From: CAVWDU01 sp963840725
GTDB lineage: Bacteria; Pseudomonadota; Gammaproteobacteria; Pseudomonadales; Halieaceae
Direction of reading: 5' to 3'
Assembly: GCA_963840725.1 (NCBI GenBank)
Contig: CAWIZY010000009.1
Span: forward strand, 434,001-498,000
DNA length: 64,000 bases
The translations under genes were made by a program, and so were the position numbers. This document shows, piece after piece, positions 29,634 through 36,845 of this stretch (positions are counted from its first letter, which is position 1; each line of letters starts with the position of its first letter). The notes beneath the pieces were generated by a model that worked only from the letters and a program-made list of their open reading frames with translations, was not told where the DNA came from and made no database searches.

Positions 29634-30173
29634 CTATCTCGTTTGGTACTTTTCCGGCTTCGACTTTTGATGACCAACGGACGATAAAAAGCGCCCGCAG
29701 TGAGCCTTCAAGTGCGGTGAAATAATGACCCCGCCAGTAGCCGGATGTACCGTGACAGGCCGCCACTTCTTCGGGGCCTCTCCTCGTTTGGCTTGTTGAA
29801 TAAAGGGCTTCAGACCCATTTCTGCATCGTATTGAAACTGGGAGCTGTATTGTGCCTCATCAGTGGTATTTGCGCACCAGGATTTCGTTTGTTGGTTTTT
29901 TAATATATTTACTCCGTTCTGGTAGCCTTTATGAATGGCTAATTCGTAGTTAAGCGGCGGCCAGTTAGGAGCAAAGTTTGCGACATAATTAAGAAGCCAT
30001 GCGCAATCGGCGCGGAGTACTGGATGTCCGAGTGAGCGAAAACGAACGGCTCCAACTGCATTTTATGTGGCCGCATGAAAATTTACGGGACTGAACTCGC
30101 TGAACAGATTGCTAGCTTCTTCTAAGTCCGCGATTGGTATGTAGTCGCACGCTGCCGCAAACCGGCCCCACAT
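29634..30173 (-). pseudogene. Unknown gene with an internal TAA
   Basis: From ATG 30173 the frame reads 36 codons (MWGRFAAACDYIPIADLEEA...) to TAA at 30063-30065. The same frame is then open for 142 further codons with protein-like composition (RADCAWLLNYVANFAPNWPP, HPATGGVIISPHLKAHCGRF) but has no start codon near its beginning. The simplest reading is a ~180-residue gene killed by a nonsense change. I do not recognise the family. It sits just downstream of an attC-like site on the same strand, so it may be a decayed cassette. Confidence 0.4.
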
Positions 30174-30249
30174 TCCGAAACGGCCAAAGCTGGGAAAACA
30201 AAAACTCAGAGTCCAACATTCTCAGTCCCCACTTTCTACTTCCCCTGAA

Positions 30250-30330
30250 ACATAACGCTGCCAAAAAAGGAGAGCAAGTTACTGCGAGTCCAGGCCAGAT
30301 TGTGGCGGATTTTTAATGGCATTGTCAGGC
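30250..30330 (-). repeat. attC-like recombination site, about 81 bp
   Basis: On the minus strand the element opens with GCCTGACAATGCCATTAAAAA and closes with TTTTTTGGCAGCGTTATGT. The ends are near-inverted copies, as in integron attC sites, but both core boxes deviate (GCCTGAC for RYYYAAC, GTTATGT for GTTRRRY). The stop codon of the membrane-protein cassette lies in the first box, a typical cassette arrangement. Confidence 0.55.
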
Positions 30331-30717
30331 TTTGCCATTTATTAGGTGCCACCGCTGCTTTATACCAAGCGCGTAGGTTAAACCCAGGAGAAAGCATATG
30401 CCTGAACTGGTTAGCCAGAAAGTTAATGAATTATCTGGAAAGGCAGGCATTATGAAGTAAAAACCCAACGCACGCGCTAGCAATACTACTGTAATTAGTA
30501 TTAAACCTAGCCGTACTAAAGGTAGCCATACAATCAATCCCGCTCCAGAAAAAGCATAGGCAGACCAAAGCAATAGAACTGCAGAAATCATGCTAGTAAC
30601 CACTGTCGGGTAAGGATCGCCACTTTCAGCCAATTGTGCCATCTGTTCTCCAGCTCCGAGAAAACGATACCAGTCTCCGCCGAATATTATGCAACCGACA
30701 TGAATTAACGCAATCAA
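30325..30717 (-). CDS. Small four-helix membrane protein in a gene cassette
   Basis: A hydrophobic protein with about four helices and the segments GCIIFGGDWYRFLGAGEQMAQLAESGDPYPT and YAFSGAGLIVWLPLVRLGLILIT. The motif pattern resembles a widespread but unnamed bacterial membrane family. The called TTG start (30717) seems internal: in-frame codons upstream (NSQEINLLKTAGILTA) fit a normal N-terminus, reached from a CTG at 30768 preceded by GGCGAG, with no ATG available. It lies between two attC-like sites on the same strand, so it is a promoterless cassette gene. Confidence 0.7.
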   Translation of the reverse strand: MIALIHVGCIIFGGDWYRFLGAGEQMAQLAESGDPYPTVVTSMISAVLLLWSAYAFSGAGLIVWLPLVRLGLILITVVLLARALGFYFIMPAFPDNSLTFWLTSSGICFLLGLTYALGIKQRWHLINGKA

Positions 30718-30784
30718 GGCAGTAAGTATACCCGCTGTTTTTAGAAGGTTAATTTCCTGGCTGTTCAGGCGCTCGCCTTGAAGG

Positions 30785-30866
30785 GCCTAACGCCAGCCAT
30801 AACCGGCCCCAAAAAGCGAAGTGCAGCGCAGCTTTTTGGGGTCCGAGTTTATGGCATTGTTAGAGC
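30785..30866 (-). repeat. Integron attC site, 82 bp
   Basis: Read on the minus strand it begins GCTCTAACAATGCCATAAAC and ends GGTTATGGCTGGCGTTAGGC. The end boxes are CTCTAAC and GTTAGGC (consensus GTTRRRY). Inner arms pair, including CCCCAAAAAGC with GCTTTTTGGGG, around a short loop, giving the long imperfect hairpin of an attC. The TIR gene's TAA stop lies inside the first box. Orientation matches the flanking minus-strand genes. Confidence 0.85.
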
Positions 30867-31255
30867 ATTGCATCTTGATCACTTATGACCTTTGCGATTT
30901 GTTCTGCTGCATTATCAAGCCCATTAGGCCCGGTAGCGGCTACCTGCTGCAGATTAGCAAACATACTCAAGTTTGCATTATCACCCACTAATACTGGCAA
31001 TACTCGCTTCCCCTGCCCATAGGCCATTCCCGCCTCTACAAGGACATTTGGTGAAGGATCGCCCTCACCCAGAACCAAGACCACCGTCTCACTTGCTATT
31101 AATGCATCTTTGATTTGTTGCTCCCAAGATTCTCCCGGTTTCAACTCATTCTCATCGAACCATGTTTCAACACCTCTAACCTTGAGTTTTTCGACTAACT
31201 CTTTTGCGGCCTCATCGTCCTTGTGCGCGTGAGATATGAAAACCTTCGTGTTCAT
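30860..31255 (-). CDS. TIR-domain protein (second gene of two-TIR cassette)
   Basis: A 131-residue stand-alone TIR domain. It has the opening strand and box 1 (MNTKVFISHAHKDDEAAKELVEKL), then TWFDENELKPGESWEQQIKDALIASETVVLVLGEG, and NVLVEAGMAYGQGKRVLPVLVG. Glu74 in VEAGMA is at the position of the catalytic Glu of NAD-cleaving TIRs. ATG 31255 overlaps the upstream TIR's TGA by four bases and follows GGAGG, so the pair is co-translated. Bacterial TIRs make NAD-derived signals or deplete NAD in anti-phage defence; this role is inferred from family and cassette context. Confidence 0.87.
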   Translation of the reverse strand: MNTKVFISHAHKDDEAAKELVEKLKVRGVETWFDENELKPGESWEQQIKDALIASETVVLVLGEGDPSPNVLVEAGMAYGQGKRVLPVLVGDNANLSMFANLQQVAATGPNGLDNAAEQIAKVISDQDAML

Positions 31256-31665
31256 TGGATACCTCCATTACCGGTCACTCTGTCAGTCAACTCGGAGATG
31301 TAGCGATCAACATTGTTTAGTGGTAGTAAGTTTCGTTGCTTTAGCGCGACAGGCACATTGGCTTTTTCCTGGAATTCAGCAGACGTTACGCCGAGTAACA
31401 GAACAATTATTGGAATTCCTTTTAGCCATGCCGCGCCGATTTCCATCCACACGTAGGGCCTCTTTAATGACCAGGGAGTGATCAGTACAACTAATTCGTC
31501 TGCCTTTCTAAGCGCAGAAAGAATATCATTTTCGAAATTCGCTCCAACTGCTATTTGAGCTTCATCTAAGAACGTCTCTGCTCCTGCCGAGCAACATTCA
31601 AGAGAAAGTTTCTTGGCCACCCAAGTATCTTCGCCGCTATGGCTTATGAATGTAAGATAACTCAC
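31252..31665 (-). CDS. TIR-domain protein (first gene of two-TIR cassette)
   Basis: A 137-residue TIR protein: SYLTFISHSGEDTWVAKKLSLECCSAG, TFLDEAQIAVGANFENDILSALRKADELVVLITPWS, then RPYVWMEIGAAWLKGIPIIVLLLG with candidate catalytic Glu75. It ends with a short extra region after the TIR core (ALKQRNLLPLNNVDRYISELTDRV). The GTG start follows GAGGG. It differs clearly from its partner, so the pair is not a recent duplication. Such domains are found as Thoeris-like signal makers or effectors, but no SLOG, SIR2 or channel partner is adjacent here. Confidence 0.87.
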   Translation of the reverse strand: MSYLTFISHSGEDTWVAKKLSLECCSAGAETFLDEAQIAVGANFENDILSALRKADELVVLITPWSLKRPYVWMEIGAAWLKGIPIIVLLLGVTSAEFQEKANVPVALKQRNLLPLNNVDRYISELTDRVTGNGGIQ

Positions 31666-31681
31666 AACTATTCCCTCTATT

Positions 31682-31738
31682 GCTCTAACAGCCCATTAAT
31701 CAGGCCCAAGGCCTGATAATAATTAATATCGGTAAGCA
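31682..31738 (-). repeat. Degenerate attC- or attI-like site
   Basis: On the minus strand the site ends ATGGGCTGTTAGAGC, with the same GTTAGAGC core as the start of the next attC. The centre is a hairpin, ATTATCAGGCC/GGCCTGATTAAT. The opposite box (GCTTACC) departs from RYYYAAC. It marks the upstream boundary of the two-TIR cassette and could be a worn attC or the attI-side junction. Confidence 0.45.
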
Positions 31739-32096
31739 TTGATAAGATATTATCGTGAAAGCGTGGCCTGGCAGGGGGCCGAATCGATGGCCACGGCTCT
31801 TGCAGCTTCTAAAAGCCATCAAATTGCCCCAAGAACTGCCAAATGCGCGAAATTTCTCACAATAGGCAGGCTAGCCTTTAACCAGCCCGTGGGCAAGCAG
31901 CTGAGACGTTTCGAGGAGAAATCGTGAATTCATCCTCTTCTGTTGTTTGCCATCGCAGAGCCTGTTCTTGTGCTGGTGGGGCGTGATGGTTGCCGGTCTG
32001 TGTGCACAGCTTCAGGGCGACCATACGCCGAAGGTTTCCATGCTGTGCGGTACTTGCCAGCGCGCCTGTGAGCGCTGCGCCGTGGCGGTATCGGTG
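31739..32096. other. Spacer at the edge of the cassette island
   Basis: About 360 bases between the cassette array and the hpa cluster. I looked for an integron integrase pointing away from the array and found none. Only short, unconvincing ORFs are present. Confidence 0.5.
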
Positions 32097-32894
32097 TTAA
32101 TAACCCGCCAGTTGCTCGTCATCCGCGCCCGGGATGAAGCGCTTGGCCAACTGCCGGGTGGCGTTGGCCAGCAGGGCGTTGTCTACGCCCACGCCGACAA
32201 AACAAGCGCCTATTTCCACATAGTGTTTCGCCAGCGCCTCCTCGACGGCCAGAATGCCGGGGGCTTTGCCAGCGGCCAGAATTGTGGCTATGCCTGCCTC
32301 TATCGCCGCGACCACCTCTGGGTGGCCGGGTTTGCCGATGTGGCCCATCGAGGCGGACAAATCCGAGGGACCAATGAACACCCCGTCCACGCCATCCACC
32401 GCCACGATGTCTTTCAGGTTACCCATGGCGGTGGTGGTCTCCGCCTGGACGATAAGGCAGATTTCCTCATTGGCTCGATGCAGGTAGCCTTCCACCCGGT
32501 TCCAGCGCGCCGCGCGCGCCATGGAGGTACCCAGGCCGCGAATACCGTCCGGCGGGTAGCGCACTGCTTGCACCAGCCGGCTGGCTTGTTCGGCGGTATC
32601 TACCATAGGGATCAGCAGTGATTGGGCCCCAACATCCAACAGTTGTTTCAACAGGGCGGTGCTGCCCTCCGGGGGGCGCACCATGGCAGGCACCCCATAG
32701 GGTGCAATGGCCTGTAAATGATTGTGTACATCGCGGACGCTGAAGGGCGCGTGCTCGGCATCGATCAGCAGCCAGTCGAACCCGGCGCCGGCGGCGATTT
32801 CGGCACAAATGGTATCGGGCAGGCCCATCCACAAGCCGTAACTCGGCTTGCCGCTTTGGAGGGAGCGCTTGAACTGATTGAGCGGTAACTGCAT
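32097..32894 (-). CDS. hpaI: 4-hydroxy-2-oxoheptanedioate aldolase
   Basis: A class II HpcH/HpaI aldolase of 265 residues that splits 4-hydroxy-2-oxoheptanedioate into pyruvate and succinic semialdehyde. Signatures include GLWMGLPDTICAEIAAGAGFDWLLIDAEHAPF, YGVPAMVRPPEG, LLIPMVDTAEQA, QAETTTAMGNL and GPSDLSASMGHIG, which hold the divalent-metal Glu/Asp ligands. ATG 32894 follows GAGG. It is the last gene of the minus-strand hpaE-D-F-H-I series, 17 bases after hpaH. Confidence 0.94.
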   Translation of the reverse strand: MQLPLNQFKRSLQSGKPSYGLWMGLPDTICAEIAAGAGFDWLLIDAEHAPFSVRDVHNHLQAIAPYGVPAMVRPPEGSTALLKQLLDVGAQSLLIPMVDTAEQASRLVQAVRYPPDGIRGLGTSMARAARWNRVEGYLHRANEEICLIVQAETTTAMGNLKDIVAVDGVDGVFIGPSDLSASMGHIGKPGHPEVVAAIEAGIATILAAGKAPGILAVEEALAKHYVEIGACFVGVGVDNALLANATRQLAKRFIPGADDEQLAGY

Positions 32895-32911
32895 TGCGAA
32901 TGCCTCTGTAT

Positions 32912-33715
32912 TTAAACGAAATGGCAGGAGATGCCGCCCAGGGGGCCGTAGTCGGCGTGGACAGTGTCACCGGCCTTGACGCTCACGGGACGAATGAATG
33001 AGCCGGACAGGATCACCTGCCCCGGTTCCAGTGCAATGCCGTGCGGTGCGAATCGCCTGGCCACCCAGCAGATGCCGTTGCCGGGGTGGTTCAGTACCCC
33101 GGCGGCCAGGCCGGTCTCCTCCAGCACGCCATTGACATAGCACAGGGCGCCGCACCAGCGTAAATCCATCTCCAGGGGCTTGACGGGTCGCCCACCCATG
33201 ATGATGCCCGCATTGGCGGCATTGTCCGCAATGGTATCGAAGACCTTGCGGACGTAGCCCGTCTCCGGATGTACCCGGTAGCTGCGGGCCGAGATGAGTT
33301 CCAGTGCTGGCACCACATAGTCGGTGGCATTGAGCACGTCGAACAGCGTGACGTTTTCTCCTTCCAGACGGTCTTTCAGGATAAAGGCCAGCTCGACTTC
33401 AATACGGGGGTCGCTGTACTTCGCCGCTTCGATATCACTGCCGTCGGCAATGACCATATCATCCAGCAATACACCGTAGTCGGGCTGGTCGATCTTCATC
33501 GAGTCCTGCATGGCGCGAGAGGTCAGACCGATTTTATAGCCGACGATGCGGCGCCCATCCGCGACCTTGCGGTCGATACCCTGTTTCTGGATGGCATAGG
33601 CTTCATCCATGGTGATGTCCGGATGACGAAGGCTCACTGGATCGATTTGTCGTCGTTCGGCTTCTGCCTGATAGAGTTCGTCGGCTGCGTTCTTGGTGTC
33701 GGCTTCGCTCAACAT
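32912..33715 (-). CDS. hpaH: 2-oxo-hept-3-ene-1,7-dioate hydratase
   Basis: A 267-residue member of the hydratase/decarboxylase family that adds water to 2-oxo-hept-4-ene-1,7-dioate before aldol cleavage. It shows VGYKIGLTSRAMQ, YGVLLDDMV, PRIEVELAFIL (metal-binding Glu residues) and NHPGNGICWVARRFAPHG. Length matches known HpaH/HpcG. It lies between hpaF and hpaI on the same strand; a ~100-base gap with weak repeats separates it from hpaF. Confidence 0.94.
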   Translation of the reverse strand: MLSEADTKNAADELYQAEAERRQIDPVSLRHPDITMDEAYAIQKQGIDRKVADGRRIVGYKIGLTSRAMQDSMKIDQPDYGVLLDDMVIADGSDIEAAKYSDPRIEVELAFILKDRLEGENVTLFDVLNATDYVVPALELISARSYRVHPETGYVRKVFDTIADNAANAGIIMGGRPVKPLEMDLRWCGALCYVNGVLEETGLAAGVLNHPGNGICWVARRFAPHGIALEPGQVILSGSFIRPVSVKAGDTVHADYGPLGGISCHFV

Positions 33716-33772
33716 GGTGGCTTGTCCTTAGGGCAGTTCGTCGCGCAATTATTGAGGCAACCCGTCCGGTGT

Positions 33773-33830
33773 CTTCTCGTGTTACCGCTCGCGTCACTTC
33801 TCGTGTACTTATTCGTGTTACTTCCCGTTC
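33773..33830. repeat. Imperfect short repeat between hpaF and hpaH
   Basis: The motif TCGTGT(T)AC recurs at about 12-15 base intervals (TCTCGTGTTACC, TCTCGTGTACTTA, TTCGTGTTACTTC). The copies are diverged and the function is unknown; the 3' end of the element touches the hpaF coding end. Confidence 0.45.
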
Positions 33831-34204
33831 AAATAGTCGCGCAGATTGTTGTGGTTATATTTCAGGGAGGCGGGGAGTTCGTTCATCTCGAACGAAATCG
33901 CCAGCCCCTGTTGTTCGTACAGTGGTTGCAGGTGATTTTTCAGTGCCTCAAAAATTGCCTCGGCTGCGCCCTGTTTTTCTTGCTCCGTTCGCCCGGGGCC
34001 GAGCTTGACCTGCAAGTGCACAAAACCGAATTCGGGGTTTCCGTTGGCCACGTGGTAGTGGTCGCAGCGGTGTGCCCGGCAGCGAATGCCCGCCAGTGGA
34101 AATACCCCAGTGGCAACGGCGGTGTCGGTCAGGGTCTCGAACAGGCCCGCCACATTGAGCTGCTCCTCGATATTGGCAGAGTGCTCCAGGATAAAGTGTG
34201 GCAT
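33818..34204 (-). CDS. hpaF: 5-carboxymethyl-2-hydroxymuconate Delta-isomerase
   Basis: A small tautomerase-superfamily isomerase of 128 residues. ATG 34204 starts MPHFILEHSANIEEQLN, giving the N-terminal Pro used as catalytic base after Met removal. The longer frame from 34258 would hide it, and 34204 lies just after the hpaD stop (34209). FGFVHLQVKLGPGRTEQEKQ is typical of the HpaF/HpcD family. It isomerises the dehydrogenated ring-cleavage product. Confidence 0.92.
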   Translation of the reverse strand: MPHFILEHSANIEEQLNVAGLFETLTDTAVATGVFPLAGIRCRAHRCDHYHVANGNPEFGFVHLQVKLGPGRTEQEKQGAAEAIFEALKNHLQPLYEQQGLAISFEMNELPASLKYNHNNLRDYLNGK

Positions 34205-34208
34205 GGTG

Positions 34209-35060
34209 CTATTCCACCGGGAACACGGCGTTGATCTGCCCCGTGCCCGAGCTGCCAAAGTAGGGCGTCAGAACCTCTACCTTGCCGGTGTACTTGTCCC
34301 AGCCCAGGGCGCCCAGCAACATCGCGGTATCGTGCATAAATCCCTCACCGTGGCACTTTTCGGCATACTCGGGCAGCATTTCGGTGAACGCTTCCCACTC
34401 CCCGTTCTGCCACATTTCGACCACGCGATGATCGATGTTTTCCAGAAAGGGCGACCAGACCTTGTGCAGGTAATGTTCGGAAACCCCGTTTTGAGCGAAG
34501 CGGTGCGACAATGATCCCGAGGCAAAAATGGCCACGGTGCCATCATAGTGGGCCTCAATGGCCTGCCGCAGTGCGGCTCCCAGTGTGGCGCTGTCACTGA
34601 GGTCGTGAACGGTGCAGAGCGCCGATACGGAGACCACCTTGAAGTGCTGATCGTCATTCATGTAACGCATGGGCACCAGTGTGCCGTATTCCAGCGCCAG
34701 GCTGGTGTCGTGATGTGCCCTGGTGCGCACGCCGGCTTCGGTGGCCGCCTCGGCAATCAATTCACCCAGTTCGGGGTTGCCCGAGTAGGCATAGGGCAGG
34801 TTTTTGATAAAGTGGGGCAATTCCCCACTGGTATAGATCCCCTCAAAAGAGGGCGCGTTGTTGATGTGGTAGCCTGAATTGACCAGCCAGTGAGTGTCAA
34901 AAACGACAATCGTATCGACACCGAGTGCACGGCAGCGGCGCGATATCTCCTTGTGGCCATTAATGGCTGCGTCGCGGCAGCCCTTGTGAGGTCCGTCCAA
35001 CTCCGATAAATACATCGAGGGGACGTGGGTAATTTTCGCAGCGAAGGCAAGTTTGCCCAT
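34209..35060 (-). CDS. hpaD: 3,4-dihydroxyphenylacetate 2,3-dioxygenase
   Basis: A class III extradiol dioxygenase of 283 residues that opens the homoprotocatechuate ring with iron and O2. Key parts are AKITHVPSMYLSELDGPHKGCR (His ligands near the N-terminus), VVFDTHWLVNSGYHINN, RTRAHHDTSLALEYGTLVPMRYMN and FASGSLSHRFAQNG. Length and motifs fit the E. coli C-type HpaD/HpcB. ATG 35060 follows AGGAGA, 27 bases after hpaE. Confidence 0.94.
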   Translation of the reverse strand: MGKLAFAAKITHVPSMYLSELDGPHKGCRDAAINGHKEISRRCRALGVDTIVVFDTHWLVNSGYHINNAPSFEGIYTSGELPHFIKNLPYAYSGNPELGELIAEAATEAGVRTRAHHDTSLALEYGTLVPMRYMNDDQHFKVVSVSALCTVHDLSDSATLGAALRQAIEAHYDGTVAIFASGSLSHRFAQNGVSEHYLHKVWSPFLENIDHRVVEMWQNGEWEAFTEMLPEYAEKCHGEGFMHDTAMLLGALGWDKYTGKVEVLTPYFGSSGTGQINAVFPVE

Positions 35061-35087
35061 TGAAAGTCTCCTGGTTTACCGGGGTTT

Positions 35088-36605
35088 TTAGCGGCCCAAC
35101 ACGGGTACCTTGTGGGTGCCATGGGCGATACAGACGTTCTTGGTTTCCATGTAAAACTCGAAACTGTAATCACCACCGTCGCGGCCTATGCCTGACATCT
35201 TCATGCCGCCGAAAGGAGAGGGCAGGTTGCGATTGTTCTCCGAGTTAACCCACAGCATGCCGGCCTCCACCTGTTGCCCCATACGCATGGCGCGGCCGGT
35301 GCTTTCGGTCCAGATATAGCCGGCTAGTCCGTAAATCGTGTCGTTAGCCAGGGAGACCGCCTGCTCTTCGGTGTCGAAGGAGATAGCGGTCAGTACCGGG
35401 CCAAAAATTTCTTCCCTGGCGATGCGCATATCGTTGCTGGCATCCGTGAACAGTGTGGGTGTGACAAAATTGCCCGGCCCCAGATCCTCTCTGCGTTGGC
35501 CTCCCACGGCTGTGGTAGCGCCATCTTCCCGGGCGATATCCATATAACTCATCACCTTGTCAAAGTGCCCGGTGTGCACCAGCGGGCCCACTTCGGTCTC
35601 CGGGTCCAGTGGGTGACCCACGCGTAGATTGCCCACCCGTTGTTTCAGGGCGTCGATGAATTTCTCCCGGATGCCACTCTGGATCAGCAGGCGGCTGGAG
35701 GACGTGCAGCGCTGACCATTCAGGCTATAGATCATAAACACAACGGCATCCAGTGCCCGCTCAAAGTTGGCATCGTCGAAAACGATGACCGGATTTTTTC
35801 CGCCCAGTTCAAAGTGCATCCGTTTCAGGGTTTGCGCCCCTTGCATCATTATGTGGCTACCGGTTGCTCCCTCACCCACAAGGGCGACCGCTTTGATGGC
35901 CGGGTGCTCGGTCAGTCGTTTGCCTACCACCTCGCCAAAGCCATTCACCGTGTTCCATACCCCGTCCGGAATGCCGGCATCCCGGGCTATCTCTGCCAGC
36001 AACATGGCGCTCAGTGGTGTCAGCTCGGCGGGTTTGTGGACGATAGTGCAGCCCGCTGCCAGAGCCGGGGCGATTTTCCAGGTGGCCAGCATAAAGGGCG
36101 TATTCCAGGGGGTGATAATACCCACGGGGCCGATCGGCGAGCGCATGGTGTAGTTGGTGTGTTCTGCCTGGTACAGCGCCTGTCCGTTTCTGGCCTCAGG
36201 GGCCTTGTCTGCGAAGAAGCGGAAATTGGCAGCGCCCCGGATGGCGGCCTGCTTCATAAACCGGATCGGCTGGCCGCTGTCCATGGATTCTACCAGAGCG
36301 ATTTCGTCGGCGCGCTCCTCGATCATGTCGGCAAAGTGGTGCAGCAGCTTCTTGCGTTCGGCGCCGGGCATGTCCCGCCAGCCTGCAAAGGCTGCCTCGG
36401 CGGCGACACAGGCGCTGTCCATATCGGCGACAGTGCCGGCCACGACCTCGCCGAGGGTGCTGTTGTCCGCTGGCGTTGTGTTGCTGTAGGTTTCGGCGCC
36501 TGCCGGCACGCTGAATTGACCATTGATGAAGTGACCTGTGGTGGCGGCCTTAAAACGCTGCAGATAGCCATCGGCTCTGGCCTGGTTGTCGCTGTATTGC
36601 GTCAT
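35088..36605 (-). CDS. hpaE: 5-carboxymethyl-2-hydroxymuconate semialdehyde dehydrogenase
   Basis: A 505-residue NAD-dependent aldehyde dehydrogenase. It has TPWNTPFMLATWKIAPALAAGC, the catalytic Glu region FELGGKNPV, the nucleophile Cys in NGQRCTSSSRLL, and EEIFGPVLTAISFDTEEQAV near the C-terminus. It oxidises the ring-cleavage semialdehyde. Family membership alone would not give the substrate; position as first gene of the hpa operon, directly before hpaD, does. ATG 36605 follows CGGAG. Confidence 0.94.
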   Translation of the reverse strand: MTQYSDNQARADGYLQRFKAATTGHFINGQFSVPAGAETYSNTTPADNSTLGEVVAGTVADMDSACVAAEAAFAGWRDMPGAERKKLLHHFADMIEERADEIALVESMDSGQPIRFMKQAAIRGAANFRFFADKAPEARNGQALYQAEHTNYTMRSPIGPVGIITPWNTPFMLATWKIAPALAAGCTIVHKPAELTPLSAMLLAEIARDAGIPDGVWNTVNGFGEVVGKRLTEHPAIKAVALVGEGATGSHIMMQGAQTLKRMHFELGGKNPVIVFDDANFERALDAVVFMIYSLNGQRCTSSSRLLIQSGIREKFIDALKQRVGNLRVGHPLDPETEVGPLVHTGHFDKVMSYMDIAREDGATTAVGGQRREDLGPGNFVTPTLFTDASNDMRIAREEIFGPVLTAISFDTEEQAVSLANDTIYGLAGYIWTESTGRAMRMGQQVEAGMLWVNSENNRNLPSPFGGMKMSGIGRDGGDYSFEFYMETKNVCIAHGTHKVPVLGR

Positions 36606-36635
36606 GGTAATCTCCGGGGTGGCGAAGGCATAAAA

Positions 36636-36781
36636 TTAACGTGTTAAATATAATAAGATGGGAAGCAGAGAAATGGAAGGGGAAGTTCGATTTTAGCGGT
36701 CAAAATCCTTTATAAATTAGAGGTAATGGGGTAAATTGCATAACAGGTTAATTAACAAGATTGATTAACACATTAATTAAC
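36636..36781. promoter_or_regulatory. AT-rich divergent promoter with TTAA palindromes
   Basis: The 240-base gap between hpaE and the hpaG-like gene is far more AT-rich than its surroundings. It contains TTAACGTGTTAA (36636-36647, paired 5-bp arms), the perfect palindrome GTTAATTAAC (36747-36756), and TTAACACATTAATTAAC (36765-36781). MarR-family HpaR proteins bind such palindromes between divergent hpa promoters, so these are candidate HpaR operators. Site assignment is inference. Confidence 0.65.
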
Positions 36782-36845
36782 TGGCGGTTTGAGAGCGTTG
36801 AGGTCTGGCGTTCCCGGGCTCCCGGATACCAACTAGAGGTAGGCG

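Noticed and set aside
29571..29634. Possible third attC upstream of the GFA gene (minus strand ...GCGTGGTCGTTATGTGC)
   Set aside because: Only one end box resembles attC; I could not find the complementary half at a suitable distance.
31739..31927. Integron integrase remnant
   Set aside because: The only ORF here (62 codons) shows no tyrosine-recombinase motif.
33269..34234. 321-codon plus-strand ORF opposite hpaH/hpaF
   Set aside because: It is antisense to well-supported pathway genes and shows no recognisable domain.
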